DNA of 62,000 nt, taken from NCBI GenBank assembly GCA_009746045.1, contig RPFO01000315.1, forward strand, positions 1 through 62,000, given 5' to 3'. The position numbers and the translations under genes are program-made. Each line of letters starts with the position of its first letter. Position 1 is the stretch's first letter. This stretch comes from Mesostigma viride (taxonomy: Eukaryota; Streptophyta; Mesostigmatophyceae; Mesostigmatales; Mesostigmataceae). Below are positions 12,201 to 24,200 of the stretch, in pieces. The notes beneath the pieces were generated by a model that was not told where the DNA came from, made no database searches, and saw only the letters and a list, made by a program, of their open reading frames with translations.

Positions 12201-15200
12201 GCTGCCATGCGTGGGTGGCTGTGGGGGTGGCTGGCATGCTACGCAGGTTTGTGGGGTGGCTGCCATGCGTGAGTTTTTTGGTTTGCGCAGGACATGCGTG
12301 CATGTGGGGGGCTGGCATGCGTGCATGTGGGGTTTGTGGGGTGGGTGGCATGCATGCGTCCATGTGGGGGGTGGCTGACATGCATGCGTGGGTGTGGGGG
12401 TGGCTGGCATGCTACGTGGGTGTGGGGGGGGGCTGGCATGCGTGTGTGGATTTATGGGAGGGATGGCATGCGTGCCTGGGTTTGTGGGGTGGCTGGCATG
12501 CGTGTGTGGGTGTGGGTGGTGGCTGGCATGCATGCGAGGGTGTGGGGGGGAGCTGCCATGCATGCATGTGGGGCGGGGCGGGCTGGCATGCGTGCGTGGG
12601 CGTGGGAGTGGCTGGCATGCATGCATGGGTTTGTGGGGTGGCTGGCATGCCTGCGTGGATGTGTGGGGTGGCTGGCATGCGTGCGTTCATGTGGGGGGGG
12701 CTGGGATGCATGCGTGCATGTAGGGTTTGTGGGGTGGCTGGCATGCATGCGTGGATTTATGGGAGGGCTGGCATACGTGTATGGGTGTGGGTGGTGGCTG
12801 GCATGCGTGCGTGGGTGTCGGCGGGGGCTGGCCGGCGTGTGTGGTTGTGGGTGGTGGCTGGCATGCATGCGTGGGTGTTGGGGTGGCTGGCATGCATGCG
12901 TGCATGTGGGGGGTGACTGGCATGCTACGCAGGTTTGTGGGGTGGCGGCCATGCGTGGGTGGCTGTGGGGGTGGCTGGCATGCTACGCAGGTTTGTGAGG
13001 TGGCTGCCATGCGTGCGTGGGTGTGGGGGTGGCTGGCATGCATGCGTGGGTTTGTGGGGTGGCTGGCATGCCTGCGTGGGTGTGGGGGGTGGGTGGCTCA
13101 TGCCTAGGTTGGTGGGGTGGCTGGCATGCATGTGGGGGGTGGCTGGCATGCTACGTGGGTGTGTGGGGTGGCTGGCATGCGTGCGTGGGTGTGGGGGGTG
13201 GCTGCCATGCGTGTGGGGCGGGGCGGGATGTCATGCGTGCTTGGGTTCGTGGGGCGGGCTGCCATGCGTGCATGGGTGTGGGGGATGGCTGGCATGTGTA
13301 CGTTGGTGAGGGGGGTGGCTGGCATGCATGCATGTGGGGTTTGTGGGGTGGCTGGCATGCGTGCATGTGGGGGGGGCTGGCATGCGTGGGTGGATTTATG
13401 GGAGGGCTGGCATGCGTGCCTGGGTTTGTGGGGTAGCTGGCATGCATGCGTCCATGTGGGGGGGGCTGGCATGCATGCGTGGGTGTCGGGGAGGGCCGGT
13501 ATGCGTGCGTGGGTTCGTGGGGGTGCTGTCATGCGTGCGTGGGTGGGGGAGGGGGGCTGGCATGATTGTGTGGGTGTGGGTGGGGGCTGCCATGCATGCG
13601 TGTGGAGGGTGGCTGGCATGCATGCGTGGGTGGGAGGATTACCATTCCAATGATAGCTCTCAACTCAACAAGTGAATGCATGAGTGGGTTTGTGGGGGGG
13701 CTGGCATGCATGCATGTGGGAGGGGCTGGCATGCGTGTGTGGGTGTGGGTGGTGGCTGCCATGCGTGAGTGGGTTTGTGTGGGTGCTGCCATGCGTGCGT
13801 GGGTGTGTGTGGGTGGCTGGCATGTGTGTGTGGGGGGGGGGCTGGCATGCATGCGTGGGTGGGAGGATTACCATTCCAATGACTTGTCAGACTCAATGCT
13901 CATTACATTGTGTTTGTCGTGATGATTGCAGGAGGCAAAGGAGACGGACATGTTTGGTATGCCGCTCTCGGAGGTTCAGCGGCTCATGAAGTGCCTCGAC
14001 ACGGGCGACTTCAAGGGCTTCAAGGCGAAGGAGCATCGCATGAAGCCTGTGGACGCGGACGCGCCGCGACCGTATGCGCTGGAAGGCCAGTACAAGAGCG
14101 TCTGCAAGCACTGCCGCGCGCCGCTGTTCAGGGAGGAGCGCCAGGGAGTCTGCTGCTCGAACGGCAAGATCAGGGGGCTGAAGCCGAACTTGCGAATGAT
14201 CATCGAGAAGCGCCACAGGCTGCAGCAAGAGACGGCCAAGGAGGCGCCTGATGCACGAGTCGTGCGCGAGTGCACGCTGACCGAGCAGGAGGAGATGCTG
14301 TGGCGCATCCACTGCGATCCGGTCAACGAGCGGTTGTGGCGCACGCACGGGCGCTTCCTCAACACTGTGTTTGCGGTGGCACGCGTTGTCGCGTCCGGGC
14401 GCGTGTGCGACCCCGTGAACGGCGCCGGGGAGAGCGTGCTGGAGCTGCACGGCTACACGATCGAGAAAATGGTCCCCATCATAAAAAATGGGCGCCAGCT
14501 GAACGAGCATTTTTACCCGCTGGCGAGGACGCCCCAGGCGAGGGAGGAGTCCCTGCGACAGCCGCTTCAAGAGTAGGTCGAATTTGCTTAGATAATGCGT
14601 GGTTCATTTCTTCTTTTTGGAATCTTGCTTCTCGATGCATGGGTTTTGCGCATTTTCTTGGATGACGAAGAGTGAACGCGTTGTTCGTGTGGCGCTTGGC
14701 GCAGGTATGCGGGGAATAATCCGGAGGTGCGCGCGCTGGTCGAACTGATTGGAGAGTATATGCGACGTTACAACCCGCTGCTGCGTCAGTTTGTGTCCGA
14801 CGCGAACCGTGTATGGAACCAAGGGCGGATCCAGGTGTCGGCGCACTACGAGCCGGAAGTCGACACGGCCGAGGTGTTTCTGCTGCCGGGGTGAGTTGCG
14901 CATGAGTTATTGCTGCTCCTGTGGACCTCAAGGTTGCTTTTTTGGGAAGGGCCTTGTCTAGGTTTACCGCTGCTTCTGTTGAGAGTTTCTTACACTGTCG
15001 TTGTGTTGTCTCGGTTGGCTGTCTTACGGGGATTGTTGCTTGAGCAGGGACCAGAGGACTGCACAGCCGGGTGTGTTTCGTGCCACCGTGGAGGAACCTC
15101 CACCAAATGATGCGGCGACGGTGGAGAAGAGGAAGTCTCGTGCGCGATCGGGAAAGTCACGTGACCAGCCGGCGCAGGAGGAAGGGGGGGTGAGGATGCG

Positions 15201-18200
15201 CCGGCGGGGCGTGAGGAGGGGGGCCCAGCACGCAAGCTGCTGCTAGTGGGCAACCGCCAGTTGGCGCTCGGGAGGGAGCGGAAGCGGATGGAGAGGATGC
15301 ACCTGCAGGCAGGAATTCCGTGTACGTGATTTTTGGTTGTGGGGTTGTATTGTCGTGCATTGTACGTTGCACTGTGCATGGAATCAGGAGTTGAGAGAGC
15401 AAAACACTCCTCTCCTTTGCTATGGTACATGGCAGCTGCGCCTTACAGGTGGGCACGTGCTAGCGCGCGCAAAGGACCATGGGTGGGGCAAGCTCGTTTG
15501 CATATTTTAGGACCATGGCCCACCCCTAAGGGTGGGGTTGTGCTAGCGCGCGCAAGGGACCATGGCGGCCCCTGGCAATGTCCACCCCCCTCAAACGATG
15601 GACCTGCAAGCCCCCACTTTGGATACATAATGGACTAGTGTAAGGCAAGCCTCCTTTTAAGTTTCAGCCCGATCCAAGCTCGTTTGCATATTTTAGGACC
15701 ATGGCCCACCCCTAACGGTGGGCATGTGCTAGCGCGCGCAAAGGACCATGGCAGCCCCTGGCAATGCCCCCCCCCCCCTCAAATGATAGACCTGCAGGCC
15801 CCCAGTTTGGACACATGATGGACTAGTGTAAGGCAAGGCTCCTTCCAAGTTTCAACCCGATCCAAGCTCGTTCGCATATTTTAGGACCCTGGCCCACCCC
15901 TAACGGTGGGCACGTGGTAGCGCGAGCAAGGGACCATGGCACCCCCTGGAAATGCCCCCCCCCTTCAAATGATAGACCTGCAAGCCCCCACTTTGCATAC
16001 ATGATGGACTAGTGTGTAGAAAACCTCCTTCCAAGTTTCAGCCCAATCCAAGCTCGTTTGCATATTTTAGGACCATGGCCCACCACTAACGGTGGGCATG
16101 TGCTAGCGCGCAAAGGACCATGGCACCCGCTGGCAATGTCCACCCCCCTCAAATGATAGACCTGCAAGCCCTCACTTTGCCCACATGATGGACTAGTGTG
16201 GGGCAAGCCTCCTCCCAAGTTTCAGCCCGATCCGAGCTCGTTTGCATATTTTAGGACCGTGGCCCACCCCTAAGGGTGGGCACGTGCTAGCGCGCACAAA
16301 GGACCATGGCAGCCCCTGGCAATGCCCCCCCCCCCTCAAATGATGGACCTGCAAGACCCCACTTGGATACATGATGGACTAGTGTGGAGAAAACCTCCTT
16401 CCAAGTTTCAGCCCAATCCAAGCTCGTTTGCATACCATGGCCCACCACTAACGGTGGGCACGTGCTAGCGCGCGCAAAGGACCATGGCAGCCCCTGGCAA
16501 TGCCCCCCCCCCCTCAAATGATAGACCTGCAGGCCCCCAGTTTGGACACATGATGGACTAGTGTAAGGCAAGGCTCCTTCCAAGTTTCAACCCGATCCAA
16601 GCTCGTTTGCATATTTTAGGACCCTGGCCCACCCCTAACGGTGGGCACGTGGTAGCGCGAGCAAGGGACCATGGCACCCCCTGGAAATGCCCCCCCCCTT
16701 CAAATGATAGACCTGCAAGCCCCCACTTTGCATACATGATGGACTAGTGTGTAGAAAACCTCCTTCCAAGTTTAAGCCCAATCCAAGCTCGTTTGCATAT
16801 TTTAGGACCATGGCCCACCACTAACGGTGGGCATGTGCTAGCGCGCAAAGGACCATGGCACCCGCTGGCAATGTCCACCCCCCTCAAATGATAGACCTGC
16901 AAGCCCTCACTTTGCCCACATGATGGACTAGTGTGGGGCAAGCCTCCTCCCAAGTTTCAGCCCGATCCGAGCTCGTTTGCATATTTTAGGACCGTGGCCC
17001 ACCCCTAAGGGTGGGCACGTGCTAGCGCGCACAAAGGACCATGGCAGCCCCTGGCAATGCCCCCCCCCCCTCAAATGATGGACCTGCAAGCCCCCACTTG
17101 GATACATGATGGACTAGTGTGGGGCAAACCTCCTTCCAAGTTTCAGCCCAATCCAAGCTCGTTTGCATACCATGGCCCACCCCTAAGGGTGGGCACGTGC
17201 TAGCGCGCGCAAAGGACCATGGCATTCCCTGGCAATGTCCACCCCCCCCTCAAATGATAGACCTGCAGGCCCCCAGTTTGGACACATGATGGACTAGTGT
17301 GGGGCAAACCTCCCCCCAAGTTTCAGCCCAATCCAAGCTCGTTTGCATATTTTAGGACCATGGCCCAGCCCTAACGGTGGGCATGTGCTAGCGCGCGCAA
17401 ACGACCATGGCACCCCCTAGCAATGCCTACCCCCCTCAAATGATAGACCTGCAAGCCCCCACTTTGCATACATGATGGACTAGTGTGGGGCAAACCTCCC
17501 CCCAAGTTTCAGCCCAATCCAAGCTCGTTTGCATAGTTAAGGACCATGGCCCACCCCTAACGGTGGGCATGTGCTAGCGTGCGCAAACGACCATGGCAAC
17601 CCCTAGCAATGCCTACCCCCCTCAAATGATAGACCTGCAAGCCCCCACTTTGCATACATGATGGACTAGTGTGGGGCAAACCTCCCCCCAAGTTTCAGCC
17701 CCATCCAAGCTCGTTTGCATAGTTAAGGACCGTGGCCCACCCCTAACGGTGGGCATGTGCTAACGCGCGCAAAGGACCATGGCACCCCCTGGCAATGTCC
17801 ACCCCCCTCAAACGATAGACTTGCAAGCCCCCACTTTGGATAGATGATGGACTAGTGTGGAGAAAACCTCCTTCCAAGTTTCAGCCCAATCCCAGCTCGT
17901 TTGTATATTTTAGGACCATGGCCCACCCCTAACGGTGGGCACGTGCTAGCGCGCGCAAAGGACCATGGCACCCCCTGGCAAGGTCCACCCCCCTCAAATG
18001 ATAGACCTGCAAGCCCACATGATGGGCTAGTGTGGGGCAAGGCTCCTATTAAGTTTCAGCCCGATCCGAGCTCGTTTGCATATTTTAGGACCCTGGCACA
18101 CCCGTAACGATGGGAACGTGCTAGCGCAAGCAAGGGACCATGGCACCCCCTTGCATTAGAATGAGGCTTGCAGGTCCATGGTTTGGGTGGGTGGAATTTT

Positions 18201-21200
18201 CATGTTCGCGTGGTGCTGTTTGAAACTTGGTATCGATGTGAGCGAGTAGCCCTAGCCTAATGTTTACCTCTACCTGGGGGGCCACCGCCTTGTTGTCGTC
18301 GTTATGGTGGGTCGGTGGGTACACAGTGATCACCGCGAACGGCCGGTGCCCCCTTTCAAAACCAAGGTGGTGAAGCCGGGCGCGCAAGGCCAGCGGTACC
18401 AGATCGAGCTGCCGCTCGGGAACACGGCGTACATGCCGTTGGCGTTCCCTGTCATCCACTCAGAGGGCACGGGCGGGTGGGGCTACCGCTATGACGAGAA
18501 CCAGCGCTGCTTGCAGGAGGAGGGCCATCTGCAGCAGGTGCTCAAGTTCATGTTCTACGCGGAGCGGCGGCTCGTCGGCAAGATCTTCCTGGCGCAGCTG
18601 TATGCGCTTCACGGCTTCTCGAACAAGGAGGACCAACAGCTGACGTACATCCGCGGGGAGGAGAAGAACAACAACCGGCTGCGCATGGATACGAAGGACA
18701 ACATCAAAGAGGGCTTGAAGCGTCTCGATCGGCTGGGGGACCGGCGGGGATGGACCGAGGACAACTGGGACGAGATCGCCAACGAGGAGGACGAGAGTCG
18801 CGTGCCCAAGGACCTGAGGCTGGGCACCGAGGTCGTGCTGCCGTCGAGCAGCGGGATAGGCTGGCGCGCTCGGGCGTCGGCCATCCAGGACAACATGGCG
18901 GCGATCGCGGCGGATGGCGGGCCGTCGCTGTTTGTCACGATGACGTGCAACATCCGGTGGCCCGAGATCACGGACAACCTGCCCAAGGTGGCCGAGGGCG
19001 AGAAGCAGCCGAGCGCGTACGACTACCCGGAGATCGTCTCGCGCGTCTTCAAGCAGAAGCTGCACGTGATGCTGACCGCGATCCGCAACGGTATGTTCGG
19101 CGCCAAGCCGGTGTACTTGATCTACGTGATCGAGTACCAGACGCGCGGCCTGCCCCACGCTCACATCATCTTCCGGCTGCCCGACGAGCACCACCCCACG
19201 ATGGCCAACGGGAAGATCAACGAGTTCATGTGGGCGGAGCTGCCGCCCAAGGAGGTGGCGGATGGGCGGCTGCGCAAGCTGGTCCTTGAGCACATGGTGC
19301 ACAACCATCACAAGGGCACCAAGTGCATGAAGGACCGCAGGGGCCAGTACGTTCCGATGCCGCCGCGCGGCACCGTCCGCGACGAGGTCGTTGCCGAGTC
19401 CACCAACGCCGAGGGAGTGACCATACTGCCGGAGATGTACGACGAGCGGCCGCCCACGCCGGAGGAGAGCAGCGACAGCGACGACGGTGGCTACCGCCCT
19501 CGGCGCGGCCCACCCACTTGCGCCAAGCGGTTCCCGCAGGCCTTCTGCAACGAGACGTACGAGGACGTGCGCGGGTTCATCCACCCGCGGCGGCGGCCCA
19601 CGAGCAAGCTCAACTCGTGGATCGTGCCCTACTGCGCGGCGCTGCTCCTGCTGCTCGCGTGCCACATCAACGTCGAGGTGGTCGCGCGCACGCAGGTGGT
19701 GATGTACTTGAACAAGTACATCAACAAGGGCCACGAGAAGTCGGAGATCCGAGTCGTGCCGTGCGGGGACGAGCCGGCCGAGTACCTGGAGGCGCGAGTG
19801 GTAAGTTCCCGCTGTGTCTCGTGTATCATCTATCACATACGCTGTCGCTCGTGTTTTGCTACGTTGGTTCCGGCGGGGGTGCGTGGCGGGATGTCGTGCG
19901 TAAATGCTCGCGCTTTGTGCTCATTTTCTGTGCACTCGTGCTGTTGTGCGCGTCCGGTCGCGAGTGCAGGTGCCCGCGATGCGTGCCATCTGGGTCATCC
20001 TCGGCTTCCCTGAACGGCTCATGGAGCCCGGGTGCGAGCTGCTGGACGTGCACGAAGAGGACCAACAAAAGCTCGCGTTCAAGCAGGGCATGAAGCAGTC
20101 GATGAAGAGCGCGTTGGGCGAGCGTTCGGAGACGACGTTGACCATGTACTTTGCGCGCCCCAGCGAGATTGACTACCCGGGAATGGGCGCGCTAACGTAC
20201 AAGGAGTTCTTCGAGCGGTACCGCGTCGACAGGCCTCGCGGCTTTGACAGCTCGGGCAGGCCAAGGCCGGATCACGCGGTGAGTCGGTTGTCCGGTCCGG
20301 GATTTATTTGCCGCGTCACTTAATTTCTCTGTCATTTTTTGTGCGCATGGGTCGCATGTGAGCTGAATTTTATTTACTTTTTTCCCGACTACCCTGCTTC
20401 GTGGTGCGATCGATCGGCAGCTGTACCAAGAAGCTCCGGCGAATGCGCTGAGATACGGCGGTGCTGCCAAGGTGCGTCGATTTGCGAGGCTCGATCGACC
20501 GACCGTTTGCGGTTTTAAGTGTCGTGGCTTTGCGTTGTATGATGATTCATTTTGCAGCTTGGATGTGTGTCCACCCCCCTCAAACGATAGACCTGCAAGC
20601 CCCCACTTTGCATACATGATGGACTAGTGTGTGACAAGGCTCCTGCCAAGTTTCAGCCCCATCCAAGCTCGTTTGCATATTTTAGGACCATGGCCCACCC
20701 CTAACGGTGGGCACGTGCTGGCGCGCGCAAGGGACCATGGCACACCCTGGCAATGCCCCCCCCCCTGAAACGATGGACCTGCAAGCCCCCACTTTGGCCA
20801 CATGATGGACTAGTGTGGGGCATGCCTCCTCCCAAGTTTCAGCCCGATCCGAGCTCGTTTGCATATTTTAGGACCCTGGCCCACCCCTAAGGCTGCGCAC
20901 GTGCTAGCGCGCGCATGGGACCATGGCACCCCTTGGCAATGCCCCCCCCCCTCAAACGATGGACCTGCAAGCCCCCACTTTGCCCACATGATGGACTAGT
21001 GTGTGCCATGCCTCGTGCCAAGTTTCAGCCCCATCCAACCCCGTTTGCATATGTTAGGACCCTGGTACACCCCAAAGGGTGGGCAAGTGCTAGCGTGCGC
21101 ATGGGACCATGGCACCCCCTGGCAATGGCCCCCCCCTCAAATGATGGACCTGCAGGCCCCCACTTTGCCCACATGATGGACTAGTGTGTGACAAGGCTCC

Positions 21201-24200
21201 TGCCAAGTTTCAGCCCGATCCAAGCTCGTTTGCATATTTTAGGACCATGGCCCACCCCTAACGGTGCGCACGTGCTGGCGCGCGCAAGGGACCATGGCAC
21301 ACCCTGGCAATGCCCCCCCCCCTCAAACGATGGACCTGCGAGGCCCCACTCCCACTTTGCCCACATCATGGACTAGTGTGGGGAAAGCCTCCTGCCAAGT
21401 TTCAGCCCGATCCGAGCTCGTTTGCATATTTTAGGACCCAAGCCCGCCCCTACGCGCGCGCACGTGCTAGCGCGCGCATGGGACCTTGGCACCCCCTGGC
21501 AATGCCCCCCCCCTCAAACGATGGACCTGCAAGCCCCCACTTTGCCCACATGATGGACTAGTGTGGGGCATGCCTCGTGCCAAGTTTCAGCCCGATCCAA
21601 GCTCGTTTGCATATTTTAGGGCCCTGGCCCACCCCTAAGGGTGGGCACGTTCTAGCGCGCGCATGGGACCATGGCACCCCCTGGCAATGCCCCCCCCCTC
21701 AAACGATGGACCTGCAAGCCCCCACTTTGCCCACATGATGGACTAGTGTGGGGCAAGGCTCCTGCCAAGTTTCAGCCCCATCCAAGCTCGTTTGCATATT
21801 TTAGGGCCCTGGCCCACCCCTAAGCGTGGGCACCTGCTAGCGCGCGCATGGGACCATGGCACCCCCTGGCAATGCCCCCCCCCTCAAACGATGGACCTGC
21901 AAGCCCCCACTTTGCCCACATTATGGACTAGTGTGGGGCAACCCTCCTGCTAAGTTTCAGCCCGATCCAAGCTCCTTTGCATATTTTAGGACCCACGCCC
22001 GCCCCTACGCGCGGGCACGTTCTAGCGCGCGCATGGGACCATGGCACACCCTGGCAATGGCCCCCCCCTCAAATGATGGACCTGCAAGCCCCCACTTTGC
22101 CCACATGATGGACTAGTTTGGGGCAAGCCTCCTCCCAAGTTTCAGCCCGATCCAAGCTCGTTTGCATATTTTAGGACCCTGGCCCACCCCTAAGGGTGGG
22201 CACTTTCTAGCGCGCGCATGGGACCATGGCACCCCCTGGCAATGCCTTCCCCCTCAAATGATGGACCTGCAAGCCCCCACTTTGGATACATGATGGATGA
22301 GTGTGGAGAAAACCTCCTTCCAAGTTTCAGCCCGATCCAAGCTCGTTTGCATATTTTAGGACCCTGGCCCACCCCTAAGGGTGGGCACTTTCTAGCGCGC
22401 GCAAGGGACCATGGCACACCCTGGCAATGCCCTCCCCCCTACAATGATGGAATTGCAAGCCCCCACTTTGCCCACACAATGGACTAGTGTGGGGCAAGCC
22501 TCCTCCCAAGTTTCAGCCCGATCCAAGCTCGTTTGCAAATTTTGGGACCCTGGCCCACCCCTAAGGGCGGGCACGTGCTAGCGCGCGCAAGGGAGCATGG
22601 CACCCCCTGGAAATGCCCCCCCCCTCAAATGATGGACCTGCAAGCCCCCACTTTGCCCACATTATGGACTAGTGTGGGGCAAGCCTCCTCCCAAGTTTCA
22701 GCCCCATCCAAGCTCGTTTGCATATTTTAGGACCCAGGCCCACCCCTATAAATTTTTTCCACCACCCTTGTGGTTCGGAAGCTATGCTGAATTTTTTTCA
22801 CCACCCTTGTGAAGTTTTTGGTGTTGCTTGGAGGTGTGGACACTGATCGTCGTGCGCAACATTTCGCCTGGCTGTGTCTTATGCGTTTCATGTCGTGCAG
22901 CCGCCAACGGGCGCAAAGGGCGCGGACCGTGACACCTCCAACGTGAGTGGGATCTGCCGGGTTTTCCAATACTTCGCCTATCAAAGTGCCCATCCGTTCG
23001 TGTAGGTGATCTCATCATCAGCTCACGATGCCGTCGTCGTTCTTTGTGACGTATGCCGGTTGCGCCTCTGTGTGCGCAGATCATCATGTGTCGCGGCAAG
23101 ACCGGCGCGCGCTGGTTTATCGTGCCGCGGGAGCGCCGCCACTATTGCCGCCTGCGGATCGTTGACATGCGCAACCCCAACCTGTTCCGCCTGAGCGTGC
23201 TGCTGTTAAAGCGCCCGGGCACGTCATTCCAATCGCTGCGCACCGTGGACGGCGTCGAGATGACGTACGAGATGGCGTGTCGTCGGCTGGGCCTGCTCGA
23301 GGACGACAACGAGGCGGTCGAGACGATGCGTCAGGCCACGAAGCGCTTCTGCCTCCCGCACCAGGTGCGCCGCCTGTTCGCCGTCCTGGTGCTGCAGAAG
23401 CTCGCGACCCCCGAGCAGCTCTGGAAGTTCAAGGAGGAGATGTCGCGCGACCACGTCTTCAATGCGTACGACGTGCGCCGCGGCTGGGGCACGGCCCTCA
23501 AGCGCGCGGTGCCCCGGATGGACCGGGATGTTGCGCTCGCGCGCACGCTCGCCTACCTGGACAGGCGGCTCGGGGCGCAGGGCTACAACGTGTGGGAGCT
23601 CGAGCCGGAGATCAACGAGCAGCGGCTGGCGGGCGTCGACGTGTGCCGGTCGCGCGACTTTGGCGTGCCGGAAGAGGAGGTGATCGAGCCGCCAGACACG
23701 TCCAAGTTCTTGCTGGAGCAGTCGCTGGCGTACAATTTCATCATGGGGTGCGTGAATGGGGATCGCCCGCAGCGCCGCCTCTTTGTGGACGGCCCCGCCG
23801 GCACGGGCAAGACCACGGTGCTGAACGCGGTGATGCAGGAGTGCGCGCGCACGGGGCGCGAGGTCATCCCCATGGCCTTCACCGGGGTGGCGTCGCTGCA
23901 GTTGCACGGAGGCCGCACCTCGCACTTCTGTTGCGGCTTCCCGCTGGCAATGGAGCTAGAGCACGGCTCCGGCATCTCCAAGGAGTCGGAGCGTGGCAGG
24001 GCGCTGATCCGGGCGGGCGCCATCATCGTGGACGAGGTCGGCATGATGAACAAGAACCTGGTGCACTCGATGGACAGGCTCCTGCGCGATCTCATGGGGA
24101 AGAGGGACGAACCCTTTGGCGGCAAGCTGGTCGTCTTCGCCGGCGACTTTCGGCAGGTCGCGCCCGTCGTGGAGGGCGCCGGGCCGTCGGCCACGCTGGA

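Noticed and set aside
11285-12916. 543-aa plus-strand ORF of GWHACV/AGMHAW repeats
   Set aside because: Same minisatellite in intron 11. All frames are open because the unit is 30 bp.
15448-18160. CRISPR array
   Set aside because: Repeats are contiguous ~185-bp satellite units without spacers, in a eukaryotic intron.
22943-23006. Extension of exon 18 to the TAG at 23005-23007
   Set aside because: The extra residues do not match the Helitron linker and the frame closes with a stop; the GTGAGT donor at 22943 is better.
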